From Flavobacteriaceae bacterium (GTDB taxonomy: Bacteria > Bacteroidota > Bacteroidia > Flavobacteriales > Flavobacteriaceae), in NCBI GenBank assembly GCA_947464335.1, contig CANHWG010000003.1:1-64000 (forward strand): a stretch of DNA of 64,000 nucleotides, in the 5' to 3' direction. Position 1 is the stretch's first letter, and each line of letters opens with the position of its first letter. This document shows positions 9,208-19,315 of this stretch, piece by piece. Under the pieces are notes generated by a model. The model saw nothing but the letters and a program-made list of their open reading frames with translations, was not told the DNA's origin and searched no databases. Both the position numbers and the translations under genes were made by a program.

Positions 9208-11675
9208 TTACCTAATTTTTTTAACAAACGATATTTCCATTTGGCAAAAAACTCAGTTGGTTCCTCGTCTTCATAATATCCGCTTCCGTAACCATAGCCA
9301 TAACTATATCCGTATCCGTATCCGTAACCATAACCAACACCATACTTGGCTTTATTTTCGTAACCATTAAATATGATACTTACATTGTTAAGTTCACCTC
9401 TTTTGGTTCTATTATTAAGCAACACCAACATTTCTTTCTTAGTGAAATTCTGGCGAACAACATATAATGTTACATCGCAAAATTGAGATAATTCTAATGC
9501 ATCTGAAACAAGTCCTACTGGTGGTGTATCAAGAACAATATAATCATAACTTTTCTTTAACTCGTCAATCATTTCTTTCATCGAATCTCCTAATATCAAT
9601 TCTGATGGATTTGGCGGAATTGGTCCTGAAGTAATTACATCAAGAAAAGGAATCTGCGATTTCTGAATTACTTCTTCCAGTGTGTTGTCACCAATCAAAT
9701 AATTTACAGCTCCCAAATCATTCTGAATATTAAAATCGTCAAAGATTTTGGGTTTTCTCAAATCTAGACCAATAATAATAGTTTTCTTTTCACTCAAAGC
9801 AAAAACAGTAGCTATATTTAAAGAACAAAATGTTTTTCCTTCACCACTGACCGAAGAGGTAAGCATAACTGTTTTTGCGCCCCCTAATTTTTGTTTTTTA
9901 AATAAAAACTGTAAAGAGGAACGTATAGCTCTAAATGATTCCGAAAGTGCTGATTTTGGCCTTTCAAAAACTGACAAATTACTTTCTGAATATTTTACTC
10001 CAACAATACCAATTAGTGGTAGTTGTGTTTGAGCGGAAATATCTTCAATATTTTGAACAGAGTTACTGATAAAGAAAATAAAGAAAACTAATATCAAAGG
10101 AATAATTAGACCCATAAAAAAGGCCAAGACATAGTTAACACTTGTTTTTGGACCCATTAAACCTCCTCCAACATCTTTAGCAGGATCTATAAAAACAATA
10201 TCAGATAGATTAGCGGCTTTAACTATAGACGCTTCACTTCTTTTTTGTAAAAAAGTATTATAGATATTATCGCTCAAATTGTACTTTCTTGAAATATTTA
10301 ACCATTCTTGTTTATTCTGAGGAAGTTTACTTATTTCGTTTTCGATTTTTGCAATTTTTTGTTTGGAATTTATTAAATCTGACTGCAAAACATTTCTATA
10401 GGAACTGATATTTTCAATCAACACTTTTTTGACCGATGACATTTCATTATCAATTCTTTCATAATAAACTCCACCCTTAACGGAATAGGCCAATTCTGAT
10501 CTTTGTATAGAAAGTAAAATTAATTTAGATACATTAGAATTAATATTTATCTCTTCAATACCCGCAACGGTTGGAGCAGGTAATTTAGAATAATCTACAC
10601 TATTTTTAAGATAATCACTAAGCGTTTTAAGATATGATATTTTTCTTTCAACCTTATACTTTTCTTCGTCATAATCTTGCAATTGTTCTTTGTAGCTTAT
10701 ACCACCTTCTTCAATATCGATAATATTATTATTTCTCCCAAATTCTTTTAATTCATTACCAGAATCTTTTAAATCACCTTCCATTTCTTTTAACTTCTCA
10801 TCAATAAATTCAATGGTATTATCGGCAAACTTATTTTTACTATCTAATTGTCTTTTTATCAATACTCCTACCGTAGTGTTTAATAAATCGACCAATCGAT
10901 TTTTATTATTTCCTTGCATTCCTAATTTCAAAATAGAACCTGCTTTTTCATCTATTACTACATTAATTCCCATACAAGCTGAAACAGTAGTGTCAAAATT
11001 ATTACAACGAATTAAAATTTCTTCATTAGAATTGTCTCCGCTATAAGGAACTGCTATTAATTTCAAATGTAGAAAGGGTAAATTAATATCTTCTCCAAGT
11101 TTATAAACTCCTTTAAATTCTTTATTTTTAAGTTTTATAAATTCTTTTTTACCATCAATATATCTAATAATTTCAACTGTATCCGAAGGTAATGTTGCCG
11201 TTAGTTGAAACGAATCACTAGAAATCATTTTTATTTTAACAAACTCATCTAATAATTGAAACTGATTTTTATCAATTATGACTTTAAAGGGTAATTCACC
11301 ATATACATCTTTTAAGAAATATTTGGTTTGCTTCATATAATCAACATAAAACTGTAATTTATCTACTACTAATTCGTTATGAGATCTAGATTTAAGTGTA
11401 GTAGAAATCATTTGAACTTTATCCGAAGTACCACCCCAATTAAATACTAAACTGGTGTTAGAAGTAAAAAAAGGATTGTTCTCTTCTTGAATAGCTATTG
11501 TAGTTTCAATACTATAAATCTTTTGCTTACGAACATTAACTTGGTGGGCTATAGAAAAAGCAATAATAAGCCCAATAACAAACCACTTCCAATAACTTAA
11601 CGTTTTAATTAAAAAACCTTTAAAATCGAAGCTGTTATTTTTATCAAAAAAAGTAAAATCTTTTACGTCTAACAT
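9204..11675 (-). CDS. Wzc-like polysaccharide co-polymerase / BY-kinase with Tyr-rich C-terminus
   Basis: Wzz-like N-terminus, Walker A-like SSVSGEGKTFCSLNIATVFA, Walker B YDYIVLDTPPVG, C-terminal YGVGYGYGYGYGYSYGYGYGSGYYEDEE. Confidence 0.92.
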   Translation of the reverse strand: MLDVKDFTFFDKNNSFDFKGFLIKTLSYWKWFVIGLIIAFSIAHQVNVRKQKIYSIETTIAIQEENNPFFTSNTSLVFNWGGTSDKVQMISTTLKSRSHNELVVDKLQFYVDYMKQTKYFLKDVYGELPFKVIIDKNQFQLLDEFVKIKMISSDSFQLTATLPSDTVEIIRYIDGKKEFIKLKNKEFKGVYKLGEDINLPFLHLKLIAVPYSGDNSNEEILIRCNNFDTTVSACMGINVVIDEKAGSILKLGMQGNNKNRLVDLLNTTVGVLIKRQLDSKNKFADNTIEFIDEKLKEMEGDLKDSGNELKEFGRNNNIIDIEEGGISYKEQLQDYDEEKYKVERKISYLKTLSDYLKNSVDYSKLPAPTVAGIEEININSNVSKLILLSIQRSELAYSVKGGVYYERIDNEMSSVKKVLIENISSYRNVLQSDLINSKQKIAKIENEISKLPQNKQEWLNISRKYNLSDNIYNTFLQKRSEASIVKAANLSDIVFIDPAKDVGGGLMGPKTSVNYVLAFFMGLIIPLILVFFIFFISNSVQNIEDISAQTQLPLIGIVGVKYSESNLSVFERPKSALSESFRAIRSSLQFLFKKQKLGGAKTVMLTSSVSGEGKTFCSLNIATVFALSEKKTIIIGLDLRKPKIFDDFNIQNDLGAVNYLIGDNTLEEVIQKSQIPFLDVITSGPIPPNPSELILGDSMKEMIDELKKSYDYIVLDTPPVGLVSDALELSQFCDVTLYVVRQNFTKKEMLVLLNNRTKRGELNNVSIIFNGYENKAKYGVGYGYGYGYGYSYGYGYGSGYYEDEEPTEFFAKWKYRLLKKLGK

Positions 11676-11687
11676 GAAGATTGCAAT

Positions 11688-12476
11688 TTAATTTCTTAAC
11701 AACAAATAGGTGGTTGTTACTAAAGAAAGTAATGTTATTACTGTGGTTAAAGATTCAATTCCTGTTTTACCAGTACCCCAGGCCTTTTGTTTCAGTGGCT
11801 TTACATAAATATAATCATTGGGTTGTAAATAAAAACAAGGTGAACTTGTAGCATTACTATCTGTTAAATCAATACTAAACGTTTCACTTCCTTGAGGATA
11901 TCTTCTTATTACTTTTACGTCTTTTCTATCACCTGTAATTGTTATATCACCAGAATTTGCTATTGCTTCCATAATATTAACCTTATCCTGATATAACACT
12001 TTTGTTCCAGAAATTTCAACTTCTCCATTAATAGTGTATCTAAAACCACTTAACTTTACAACAACAAAAATTTCAGCTTCTTTTTTGAAGTATTTTTCAT
12101 TCAGTAATTTCTCAATTTTAATTATTACCTCTTCAATAGTGTAACCCAAAACATTTATTTCACCCAAAATGGGCAATCTAATATTTCCATGATCATCTAC
12201 AGAATATCCTGTGAAATAATTTACAGCATCACTTGCTGCTAAAGCGTTCTGACCGCTACTTGTATTAAATAATTCGACTAACTTTGAGTCAATAGCTTTT
12301 ATGGTAATCATCAAAATGTCGTTTGTTTGAAGACGATATGGTTTTTGTTGTACCTGTTCTATAATCTCATTTTTGGAATCGCCATTCTTTTGCAAATAGA
12401 TTAAATCCTTAGTGGGTATGCAGGAAGTAAATAAAATACTAAATAGGAAAAGTAAATATATTTTTTGTTGGTTCAT
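11688..12476 (-). CDS. Wza-like polysaccharide export lipoprotein
   Basis: Lipobox LLFLFSILFTSCIPTKDLIYLQ; YRLQTNDILMITIKAIDSKL; VDDHGNIRLPILGEINVLGYTIEE; C-terminal TM segment. Confidence 0.9.
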   Translation of the reverse strand: MNQQKIYLLFLFSILFTSCIPTKDLIYLQKNGDSKNEIIEQVQQKPYRLQTNDILMITIKAIDSKLVELFNTSSGQNALAASDAVNYFTGYSVDDHGNIRLPILGEINVLGYTIEEVIIKIEKLLNEKYFKKEAEIFVVVKLSGFRYTINGEVEISGTKVLYQDKVNIMEAIANSGDITITGDRKDVKVIRRYPQGSETFSIDLTDSNATSSPCFYLQPNDYIYVKPLKQKAWGTGKTGIESLTTVITLLSLVTTTYLLLRN

Positions 12477-12551
12477 TATTTTATATAAAAATTAGCAAAC
12501 AAAGATAGTTTTTCAATTCTAATTACAAAAATGTAGTTTACTATTATTTTA

Positions 12552-13172
12552 TTATATGTTTTTTAAAGTGTTTTCAAACGGAACTCGATTTACTATACTT
12601 CGTCCTAAAGTCACTTCATCTGCATATTCTAATTCATCGCCAACAGCAATTCCTCTCGCAATAGTTGAAGTTTTAATATTGATTTCTTTTAACTGTTTGA
12701 ATATATAAAAATTGGTAGTGTCTCCTTCCATAGTCGAACTTAGTGCAAAAATCAACTCTTCTATTTCGCCTAATTTTACTTTTTCAATCAACGTAGCTAT
12801 ATTTAATTGACTTGGTCCGACACCTTCAATTGGCGAAATTTTACCTCCTAACACATGATATATTCCTTTAAATTGATTCGTGTTTTCAATTGCCATAACA
12901 TCACGAACATCTTCTACAACGCAAATCAATTTATGATTTCTATTCGGATTATTGCAAATCTCACAAAGATCCATATCAGAAATATTATGACAACTTTTAC
13001 AAAATTTTATTTCCTCTCGCATAATGGTTAATGCTTGAGATAAATAGTGAGTTTGTTCTGATGGTTGTTTTAATAAATGCAACACCAATCGCAAAGCGGT
13101 TCGCTTTCCAATTCCGGGTAATTGTGCCATTTCATTTACAGCTTTCTCGAGTAATTTAGAAGAAAATTCCAT
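12552..13172 (-). CDS. recR: Recombination protein RecR
   Basis: [25 protein letters not shown]4 zinc motif [36 protein letters not shown]. Confidence 0.96.
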   Translation of the reverse strand: MEFSSKLLEKAVNEMAQLPGIGKRTALRLVLHLLKQPSEQTHYLSQALTIMREEIKFCKSCHNISDMDLCEICNNPNRNHKLICVVEDVRDVMAIENTNQFKGIYHVLGGKISPIEGVGPSQLNIATLIEKVKLGEIEELIFALSSTMEGDTTNFYIFKQLKEINIKTSTIARGIAVGDELEYADEVTLGRSIVNRVPFENTLKNI

Positions 13173-13186
13173 GAGGCAAAAGTAGG

Positions 13187-13330
13187 GAATTTGAAAATTA
13201 GAAAATTTGAAAATTTGAAAATGTTTTATGAAGCTTAATGAAAAGATGCATTTTTGAAAATGCTATTGAAATAACAAATTTTGACTTTATGAACTAAATC
13301 ATTTCCAAATTTTCAAATTTTCAAATTACC
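13187..13330. repeat. Imperfect AT-rich inverted repeat (arms about 30 nt around a loop of about 70-80 nt)
   Basis: gaaaatttgaaaatttgaaaatg and catttccaaattttcaaattttcaaatt flank the recR-symporter gap. Confidence 0.45.
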
Positions 13331-13371
13331 TCATTAATTTTTGTATTTTGGCCCACTGTAAAACCAAACTT

Positions 13372-14868
13372 ATGACGCCAATTACTATACTTATTATAAT
13401 CGTTATTTATTTCGGACTATTGATTTTAATCTCGAATATCGTAACCAAAAAAAGTACAGATAATGATACTTTTTTTAAGGCCAACAAAAACTCAAAATGG
13501 TATTTAGTAGCTTTCGGAATGATTGGTACTGCCTTATCGGGAGTTACTTTTATTTCGGTTCCTGGTGAAGTTGGAAATCCGGATATACAGTTTAAATATT
13601 TTCAGTTTATAATAGGAAATGCGCTTGGATTTTTGATTATTGCCAACGTATTGCTACCACTGTATTATCGCATGAATTTGACTTCGATTTACAGTTATAT
13701 TGAACAACGATTAGGTATCGTAAGTTATAAAACAGCGGCCTCTATTTTCTTAATCAGTAGAACAATTGGTTCTGCTTTTCGTTTGTATTTGGTAGTGATT
13801 GTTTTGCAACGTTATGTTTTTGATGCATTTAATGTTCCGTTTGCACTGACCGTTTTAATTTCTCTTGGGCTTATCTTTGCCTATACCTATCGTGGTGGTT
13901 TAAAAACCATAATTATTACCGATACTTTACAGACTTTCTTTTTAGTGTCTTCGGTATTTTTAACGATTTTCTTTATTTGTCAAAGTTTAGATTTGTCAAC
14001 GATTCAAGCGTTTGAAACGGTAAAAAACAGTAACTATTCTAAAATCTTCTTCTTTGAAGATTATCTCAAAGGAACCTATTTTTGGAAACAAATTTTGGGT
14101 GGAATCTTTGTAACGATTGCTATGGTCGGTTTAGATCAAGACTTGATGCAAAAGAATTTGAGCTGTGCAACCATTGGCGAAGCACAAAAAAACATGTATA
14201 CCTTTACTGGAATTTTTGTTTTGATAAATATCTTCTTCTTGAGTGTTGGAGCATTATTATATTTATTTGCCGAAAAAAATGGAATAGAGATTCCGATGGT
14301 AGATGGTGTGGCAAGAACCGATTTATTGTTTCCCGAAATCGCATTCAATCATTTAACAATCGTTCCGGCTGTGATTTTTTTATTAGGATTGACTGCTGCA
14401 ACATTTGCCACAACTGATTCGGCATTAACCGCATTAACGACTTCTTTTTGTGTTGATTTCCTTGGGATGGATAAAACTGAAAATCAAAATAAACCCAATA
14501 TTGTTAGAACAAGACATTGGGTTCATATCGGTTTTTCGCTCTTAATGTTTTTGGTAATCATAATTTTTTATGCCGTAAACGATGCTTCGGTAGTAAAAAT
14601 GATTTTTAAAGTGGCTTCTTATACCTATGGTCCACTTTTAGGATTGTATGCTTTTGGATTGTTTATGAAAACCAAAACGGTTCACGACAAATTAGTTCCA
14701 TTTATTTGTCTTTTGTCACCTGCGATTTGTTTTTTAATCAGTAGCTATTCTGTAGAACTTTTTGGTGATTATACTTTTGACAATGAGTTGATTATCGTAA
14801 ATGGTTTGATTACGTTTATCGGGTTACTCTTGATTAGTAAACCCGCGACTGAAAATACCCGATATTAA
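13372..14868 (+). CDS. Sodium:solute symporter family protein
   Basis: Track ORF begins at a TTG (13348); ATG at 13372 (MTPITILIIIVIYFGLLILISNIV) preferred. SSS features: GTALSGVTFISVPGEVG, AYTYRGGLKTIIITDTLQTF, AATFATTDSALTALTTSF. Confidence 0.88.
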   Translation: MTPITILIIIVIYFGLLILISNIVTKKSTDNDTFFKANKNSKWYLVAFGMIGTALSGVTFISVPGEVGNPDIQFKYFQFIIGNALGFLIIANVLLPLYYRMNLTSIYSYIEQRLGIVSYKTAASIFLISRTIGSAFRLYLVVIVLQRYVFDAFNVPFALTVLISLGLIFAYTYRGGLKTIIITDTLQTFFLVSSVFLTIFFICQSLDLSTIQAFETVKNSNYSKIFFFEDYLKGTYFWKQILGGIFVTIAMVGLDQDLMQKNLSCATIGEAQKNMYTFTGIFVLINIFFLSVGALLYLFAEKNGIEIPMVDGVARTDLLFPEIAFNHLTIVPAVIFLLGLTAATFATTDSALTALTTSFCVDFLGMDKTENQNKPNIVRTRHWVHIGFSLLMFLVIIIFYAVNDASVVKMIFKVASYTYGPLLGLYAFGLFMKTKTVHDKLVPFICLLSPAICFLISSYSVELFGDYTFDNELIIVNGLITFIGLLLISKPATENTRY

Positions 14869-14883
14869 AAAGGATTCCTAAAT

Positions 14884-14996
14884 AGCCCTGACCTGCAGGC
14901 AGGCAGGCAGGCAGGTTGTAGCGGTATCTTTTAGACCTGGCAGGTTTTGAAAACCTGACAGGTCTAAAAATATAGCGAAAAGCAGGAACATGGACA
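14884..14996. repeat. REP-like intergenic element A: TAGCCCTGACCTG..(GGCA)n..GGTATCTTTT-[nested palindrome]-AAAAATATAGCGAAAAGCAGG
   Basis: Aligns by eye with 62132-62256; nested inverted repeat TTAGACCTGGCAGGTTTTGAAAACCTGACAGGTCTAA at 14931-14967. Confidence 0.65.
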
Positions 14997-15021
14997 ACAA
15001 GTTTGCCCAAACCGTTCGCTC

Positions 15022-15387
15022 CTAGTATTGATTCGTAGCCAATAAAACCAACGTACAAGCTGCTTCAACTTTAATTCCGTTGCTTTCTAGTAATTGGTAA
15101 AATTGTGGGTTTTCGGTTCCTGGATTAAAGATGACTCTTTTCGGTTTGGTTTCGATGATGTAATTATAATAATCTCGTTGTCGTAACGGATTTAAATACA
15201 GAGTAACGGTATCAATATTTTTTAAAGGAATATTTTTGGTGCGTATAGCAATGCCTGCTACTTCACCCATATTAGAGCCAATCGCTATGACCGAGTGTCC
15301 TTTTTCTACCAACATAGTAATGGCTTTATAGGCATATCGATCTGGTTTTGTACTGGCGCCTAACACTACCGTTTTTTTATTTTTCAT
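15022..15387 (-). CDS. CoA-binding domain protein (YccU-like)
   Basis: KKTVVLGASTKPDRYAYKAITMLVEKGHSVIAIG...PKRVIFNPGTENPQFYQLLESNGIKVEAACTLVLL. Confidence 0.85.
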   Translation of the reverse strand: MKNKKTVVLGASTKPDRYAYKAITMLVEKGHSVIAIGSNMGEVAGIAIRTKNIPLKNIDTVTLYLNPLRQRDYYNYIIETKPKRVIFNPGTENPQFYQLLESNGIKVEAACTLVLLATNQY

Positions 15388-15481
15388 ATATTTTACTTCT
15401 TGGGTTCAAAGATAATAGTAACTTTATAATCAGAAAGGTTTATTTAACTTCTATTTAATAATCAAAGTAAAAGTCAGGGGT

Positions 15482-15489
15482 TATCTTTG
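15482..15489 (+). promoter_or_regulatory. Bacteroidota -7 box TATCTTTG upstream of marC-like gene
   Basis: TAnnTTTG 11 nt before ATG 15501. Confidence 0.5.
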
Positions 15490-15500
15490 CAAAAAAAACT

Positions 15501-16124
15501 ATGGAACTTTTTATTTTTCTACTTGCGGCACTTTTTTCAGTCCTTAATCCAATTGGAACGGTTCCGATATTTGTAGGTTTGACGCAAGATTATACCCAAA
15601 AAGAGCGATCCAAAGTATCTTTACTCACGGCTTTGAATGTGTTTATCATCTTAATAATATCTTTTTTTGTTGGTCAATATGTTTTAGAATTTTTCGGAAT
15701 AACCATTACGGCACTCCGAATAGCTGGAGGTATAATCATTGCCAGTTCTGGTTTTTCTTTGCTCAACGGAAAATTTAGCAAAAACAGAGGTATTGATAAA
15801 AAGGTAGAGGAAGACATTCAAATGAGAAATTCTATTGCACTAACGCCTTTAGCAATGCCTATGCTTGCCGGACCTGGCTCTATTTCTTTATTAATAGCAT
15901 TTTATCAGGAACATAACTCAACTAATGAAATTATTATTTCTACTCTGGCCATAATGACAGTAGCTGTTCTTATTTTCTTAATTTTGCGCAGTGCTCATTA
16001 TTTGGCAAAAATTCTGGGGCAATCGGGAATTGTGGCAATTTCTAGAATTATTGGATTTCTAACCATAGCTATCGGAATACAGTATATTATCAGTTCTGTT
16101 TTGAGTATAATAAGAGGAATATAA
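15501..16124 (+). CDS. MarC family integral membrane protein
   Basis: MELFIFLLAALFSVLNPIGTVPIFVGLTQD; ALTPLAMPMLAGPGSI; RIIGFLTIAIGIQYI. Confidence 0.9.
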   Translation: MELFIFLLAALFSVLNPIGTVPIFVGLTQDYTQKERSKVSLLTALNVFIILIISFFVGQYVLEFFGITITALRIAGGIIIASSGFSLLNGKFSKNRGIDKKVEEDIQMRNSIALTPLAMPMLAGPGSISLLIAFYQEHNSTNEIIISTLAIMTVAVLIFLILRSAHYLAKILGQSGIVAISRIIGFLTIAIGIQYIISSVLSIIRGI

Positions 16125-16158
16125 TTTTGAAAGAATAAGAGAAAAAAATTCTAAATAT

Positions 16159-16207
16159 AAAATCCCAAATTCCAGCTGCTTATTATTGGAATTTGGGATT
16201 TTTCTTT
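16159..16207. terminator. Bidirectional rho-independent terminator between convergent genes
   Basis: AAATCCCAAATTCCA...TGGAATTTGGGATTTTTCTTTTTTT stem-loop. Confidence 0.8.
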
Positions 16208-16216
16208 TTTTAAGAA

Positions 16217-17152
16217 TTAATTTTTAGGAAGAAAAATTTCAGCCATCATACAACGAGCACTTCCACCCCCACAAGCTTCGATGGTATCTAAACTAGAATG
16301 TATGATTTCTACATGTGCTTCTAATTGAGAAATTTGCTTTTTAGTCAAACTTTTATACGCTGACTCACTCATCACAAGATATCGTTTGTCATTTTTACCT
16401 TTAACTTCTAACATATTTCCAGCAAAATTATTGACTTGCTCTTCGGTAATTAAAATGATTTCTTTATCATCGCCTTTAAGACTATCCAATACCATTTTGC
16501 GCTCTTTTTTATCATCAATACAATCGGCACAAATCACTGCAAAAGTATCTCCAAGACACATCATTACATTAGTATGATAAATGAGTTTTCGTTCCCCATT
16601 TACGGTTTGAAACGCTTCGAAAATGACAGGCGTAAATTCGAAATCTTCGCAAAACTCAATCATCAATTCTTCTTCGGCTCTTGGCGAAAGTGCACAATAT
16701 GCTTTACCATTTTCTCTATCTAACAACAAGCTTCCTGTTCCTTCTAGAAAAACATTATCGTCTTCGGCTTGGGTATAATCCATGATTTCTTTAATGACAA
16801 AACCCTCATCTTCTAAAACATCTAAGATATCTTCTCGTCGTTCGGCACGTCGATTTTCAGCAAACATCGGATATAAAACTACATCACCACTTTCGTGAAA
16901 TGAAATCCAGTTGTTCGGAAAAATACTATCGGGTGTATTGGGCTCTAAAGTGTCTTCTACAACAATTACATTCACCCCAACTTTTCGCAATTTGGATACA
17001 AAAGCATCAAACTCTTGTTGCGCTTTGGCATTTACGGTTTCTGTAGATAAACCGTCAAGTACTTTTTGGTAATAATTATTGATAGCGGTTTGCTCATTCA
17101 TTCTGAAAGCAACAGGACGAATCATGAGTATGGAATTGGTAGTTTGTTTCAT
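16217..17152 (-). CDS. Citrulline utilization hydrolase-type (CtlX-like) amidinotransferase-fold protein
   Basis: SILMIRPVAFRMNEQTAINNYYQ; DSIFPNNWISFHESG; FLEGTGSLLLDRENG; catalytic-type EACGGGSARCMMAEIF. Confidence 0.85.
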   Translation of the reverse strand: MKQTTNSILMIRPVAFRMNEQTAINNYYQKVLDGLSTETVNAKAQQEFDAFVSKLRKVGVNVIVVEDTLEPNTPDSIFPNNWISFHESGDVVLYPMFAENRRAERREDILDVLEDEGFVIKEIMDYTQAEDDNVFLEGTGSLLLDRENGKAYCALSPRAEEELMIEFCEDFEFTPVIFEAFQTVNGERKLIYHTNVMMCLGDTFAVICADCIDDKKERKMVLDSLKGDDKEIILITEEQVNNFAGNMLEVKGKNDKRYLVMSESAYKSLTKKQISQLEAHVEIIHSSLDTIEACGGGSARCMMAEIFLPKN

Positions 17153-17223
17153 TTAATGTTGTATACTATTTAATTGGACCTTTCGAGTTTGGACCTTCAA
17201 AGGTAACAAAACCCGTTCAATAA

Positions 17224-17252
17224 AAAAGCACTCCTTCGAGTGCTTTTTAGTC
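17224..17252. terminator. Terminator downstream of the BtuB-like gene
   Basis: AAAAAAGCACTCCTTCGAGTGCTTTTTA hairpin. Confidence 0.65.
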
Positions 17253-17257
17253 AAAAC

Positions 17258-19198
17258 TTACAAGAGAATATTTAACCCAATTCTAAAGTTTCTGCCTCGT
17301 GTGGAATACCCAATGTTTTCTACAAATTCTTCATTAAATAAATTGGTGGCGGCTCCAAAAATGGTCATTCGATTTTTAATTAATTCATATTTAATTGAAG
17401 CATTAACCAGTTGATAAGAATTCAATTGAGTTGTGATTACCCCAAAAGATGCTCCGTCAAAAAAAACATCGTTTCGAGCATTAAAATATTGATAATCTAG
17501 ATTTAAAAATGTTCTCGAAGTTGGTTGATAACCAATACTTGCATTGGCTTTGTGTTTTGGAATTAACCTATCTAATGCTTTATCAACTTGCGTGAAGGTA
17601 TAATTTCCGTTGAGTTGCCATTTTGAAGTTAGTGCAATATTCAAGGATGTTTCTAGACCTTTTGCTTTCGATTCTCCATTCACATTAACATAAAAAGCAT
17701 CATAAGTAACTGGGTCAAAATAAAAATCGATGGCATTGGTTTGATCACGATAAAAAGCTACAGCATTCAGTTTCACTTTTCTTTTTACCCATTCGGTTTC
17801 AAAACCAGCTTCTACTGTAGTATTTTTTTCTGGAGTTAAATTGGCATTTCCATATTCTGAATACAATTGATACAAACTTGGTGTAACAAAAGCCGTACTA
17901 TAAGAAGCTATAACTTTTAGCGGAAAAGAAGTTTTAAAATGGTAAGACGGATTAATATTATACACCAAATTATTTCCATAAGCACTATGATTATTTAATC
18001 GTGCTCCAGCATTAATATTCAATCCAAAATTTGAATTGTACACCAATGTGGTATAGCCATCAATAATATTAAACTTCGTATTTTCATTTTCAATTGTACT
18101 AAATGGCGTGTTGCTATTCATATCATTATATTGATAATTCGCTCCCAATATCACAAACCATTCTTTGTTTATGTTGTACTTATTAAATGCATCTATAACA
18201 ATACTTCTCGAATCATACACCGAATACTCTACGGTATTTGAAAATGTATTTAATTCACTGTAATCCCGTGTAATTTTGGTAAAACCCGAATTCAATACGA
18301 ATTCCCCTTTTTTATACTTATACTTTGGAGAAAACCCAAAACGCACTTGTTCTGAAGTAGTGATATTGGCATCTGTATCATTGAAACCCGTATTATCAAA
18401 AGTTCCGTCATAATCGTTTTTGATTCTGTCATAATTGCCAAAAAAGTCTATCGCCAATTTATCGGTCACTTTAAAACCAAGTTTTGTCAAAAGATTTTGT
18501 CTCGAAAAACTATCTAGTTCATAATTTTCTCCAGCAATTTGAGACATTCCTTTGGATTCGGTACTATTGAATCCCGCAAAATAATTTACATTCTTAGATT
18601 CACCACCAACAGAAAGTCCTTGATTAAAATCTTGTCCGTTATACTGATGATTGTCTGCCGTATTATTGGAACCGATAGTTACATAGGCATTACCTTGAAG
18701 TTCTTTTTTAGTTGCTTTTTTAAGTGTGATATTGATAACTCCCGTTGCCGCACCTGTTCCATATAAAGTACTGGCTGCGCCTTTCATCACTTCGATGCGC
18801 TCTACTTGTTCTACTGGCAATAAACGCAAATCATATTCAATACTAATTCCAGAGGCATCGGTAACTGGAATTCCGTCAATAAGAATTAACACTTGTCTGT
18901 TTCTTCCGCCCCGAATGTAGTATCCGAGATTTTTTCCGTTGGCCGATTGGTTCCCATTGATTTCAACACCTGTAACTTGACTTAAAACTGTTGCCAGAGT
19001 TTGTCCTGATTTTTTGGTTAAATCTTGTGCGGTGATTACTTCGATTACTTTTCCTGATTTTTCTTTGTTTTGTACAAATTTGGTATCGGAAACCACTACT
19101 TCATTTAGCAGATTTACTTTGGTTGAATCCTGCTCTTGCGCATAGACACAAGTGTTTAGCAATGCTACAATAGCAATTGCTTTAATTGTTTTTTTCAT
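17258..19198 (-). CDS. TonB-dependent receptor, BtuB-like (cobalamin)
   Basis: Signal peptide; plug domain GYYIRGGRNRQVLILIDGIPVTDASG, VERIEVMKGAASTLYGTGAATGVINITLKK; C-terminal FRIGLNILL; cobalamin riboswitch directly upstream. Confidence 0.92.
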   Translation of the reverse strand: MKKTIKAIAIVALLNTCVYAQEQDSTKVNLLNEVVVSDTKFVQNKEKSGKVIEVITAQDLTKKSGQTLATVLSQVTGVEINGNQSANGKNLGYYIRGGRNRQVLILIDGIPVTDASGISIEYDLRLLPVEQVERIEVMKGAASTLYGTGAATGVINITLKKATKKELQGNAYVTIGSNNTADNHQYNGQDFNQGLSVGGESKNVNYFAGFNSTESKGMSQIAGENYELDSFSRQNLLTKLGFKVTDKLAIDFFGNYDRIKNDYDGTFDNTGFNDTDANITTSEQVRFGFSPKYKYKKGEFVLNSGFTKITRDYSELNTFSNTVEYSVYDSRSIVIDAFNKYNINKEWFVILGANYQYNDMNSNTPFSTIENENTKFNIIDGYTTLVYNSNFGLNINAGARLNNHSAYGNNLVYNINPSYHFKTSFPLKVIASYSTAFVTPSLYQLYSEYGNANLTPEKNTTVEAGFETEWVKRKVKLNAVAFYRDQTNAIDFYFDPVTYDAFYVNVNGESKAKGLETSLNIALTSKWQLNGNYTFTQVDKALDRLIPKHKANASIGYQPTSRTFLNLDYQYFNARNDVFFDGASFGVITTQLNSYQLVNASIKYELIKNRMTIFGAATNLFNEEFVENIGYSTRGRNFRIGLNILL

Positions 19199-19315
19199 TC
19201 ATTTTAAATTTATTTCAGAAAATATACTTCTGAAAAACTTTAATAATCATGGGAGAAAAGCATAGAATTTACCCATACCCAAACCTTTTGTCCCGAAAGT
19301 TTGTTACTCGATGAA

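Noticed and set aside
13187-13330. AT-rich inverted repeat as a MITE
   Set aside because: Arms are low-complexity runs of gaaaatttgaaaat; no target-site duplication found, so kept only as a low-confidence repeat.
14082-14417. 111-aa ORF in another frame of the symporter gene
   Set aside because: Overlaps a well-supported symporter CDS in the same direction; Cys/Trp-rich shadow frame.
14834-15058. 74-aa minus-strand ORF containing LPACLPAGQGYLG
   Set aside because: Spans the REP-like element; such LPAG peptides are a translation artefact of GGCAGG repeats.
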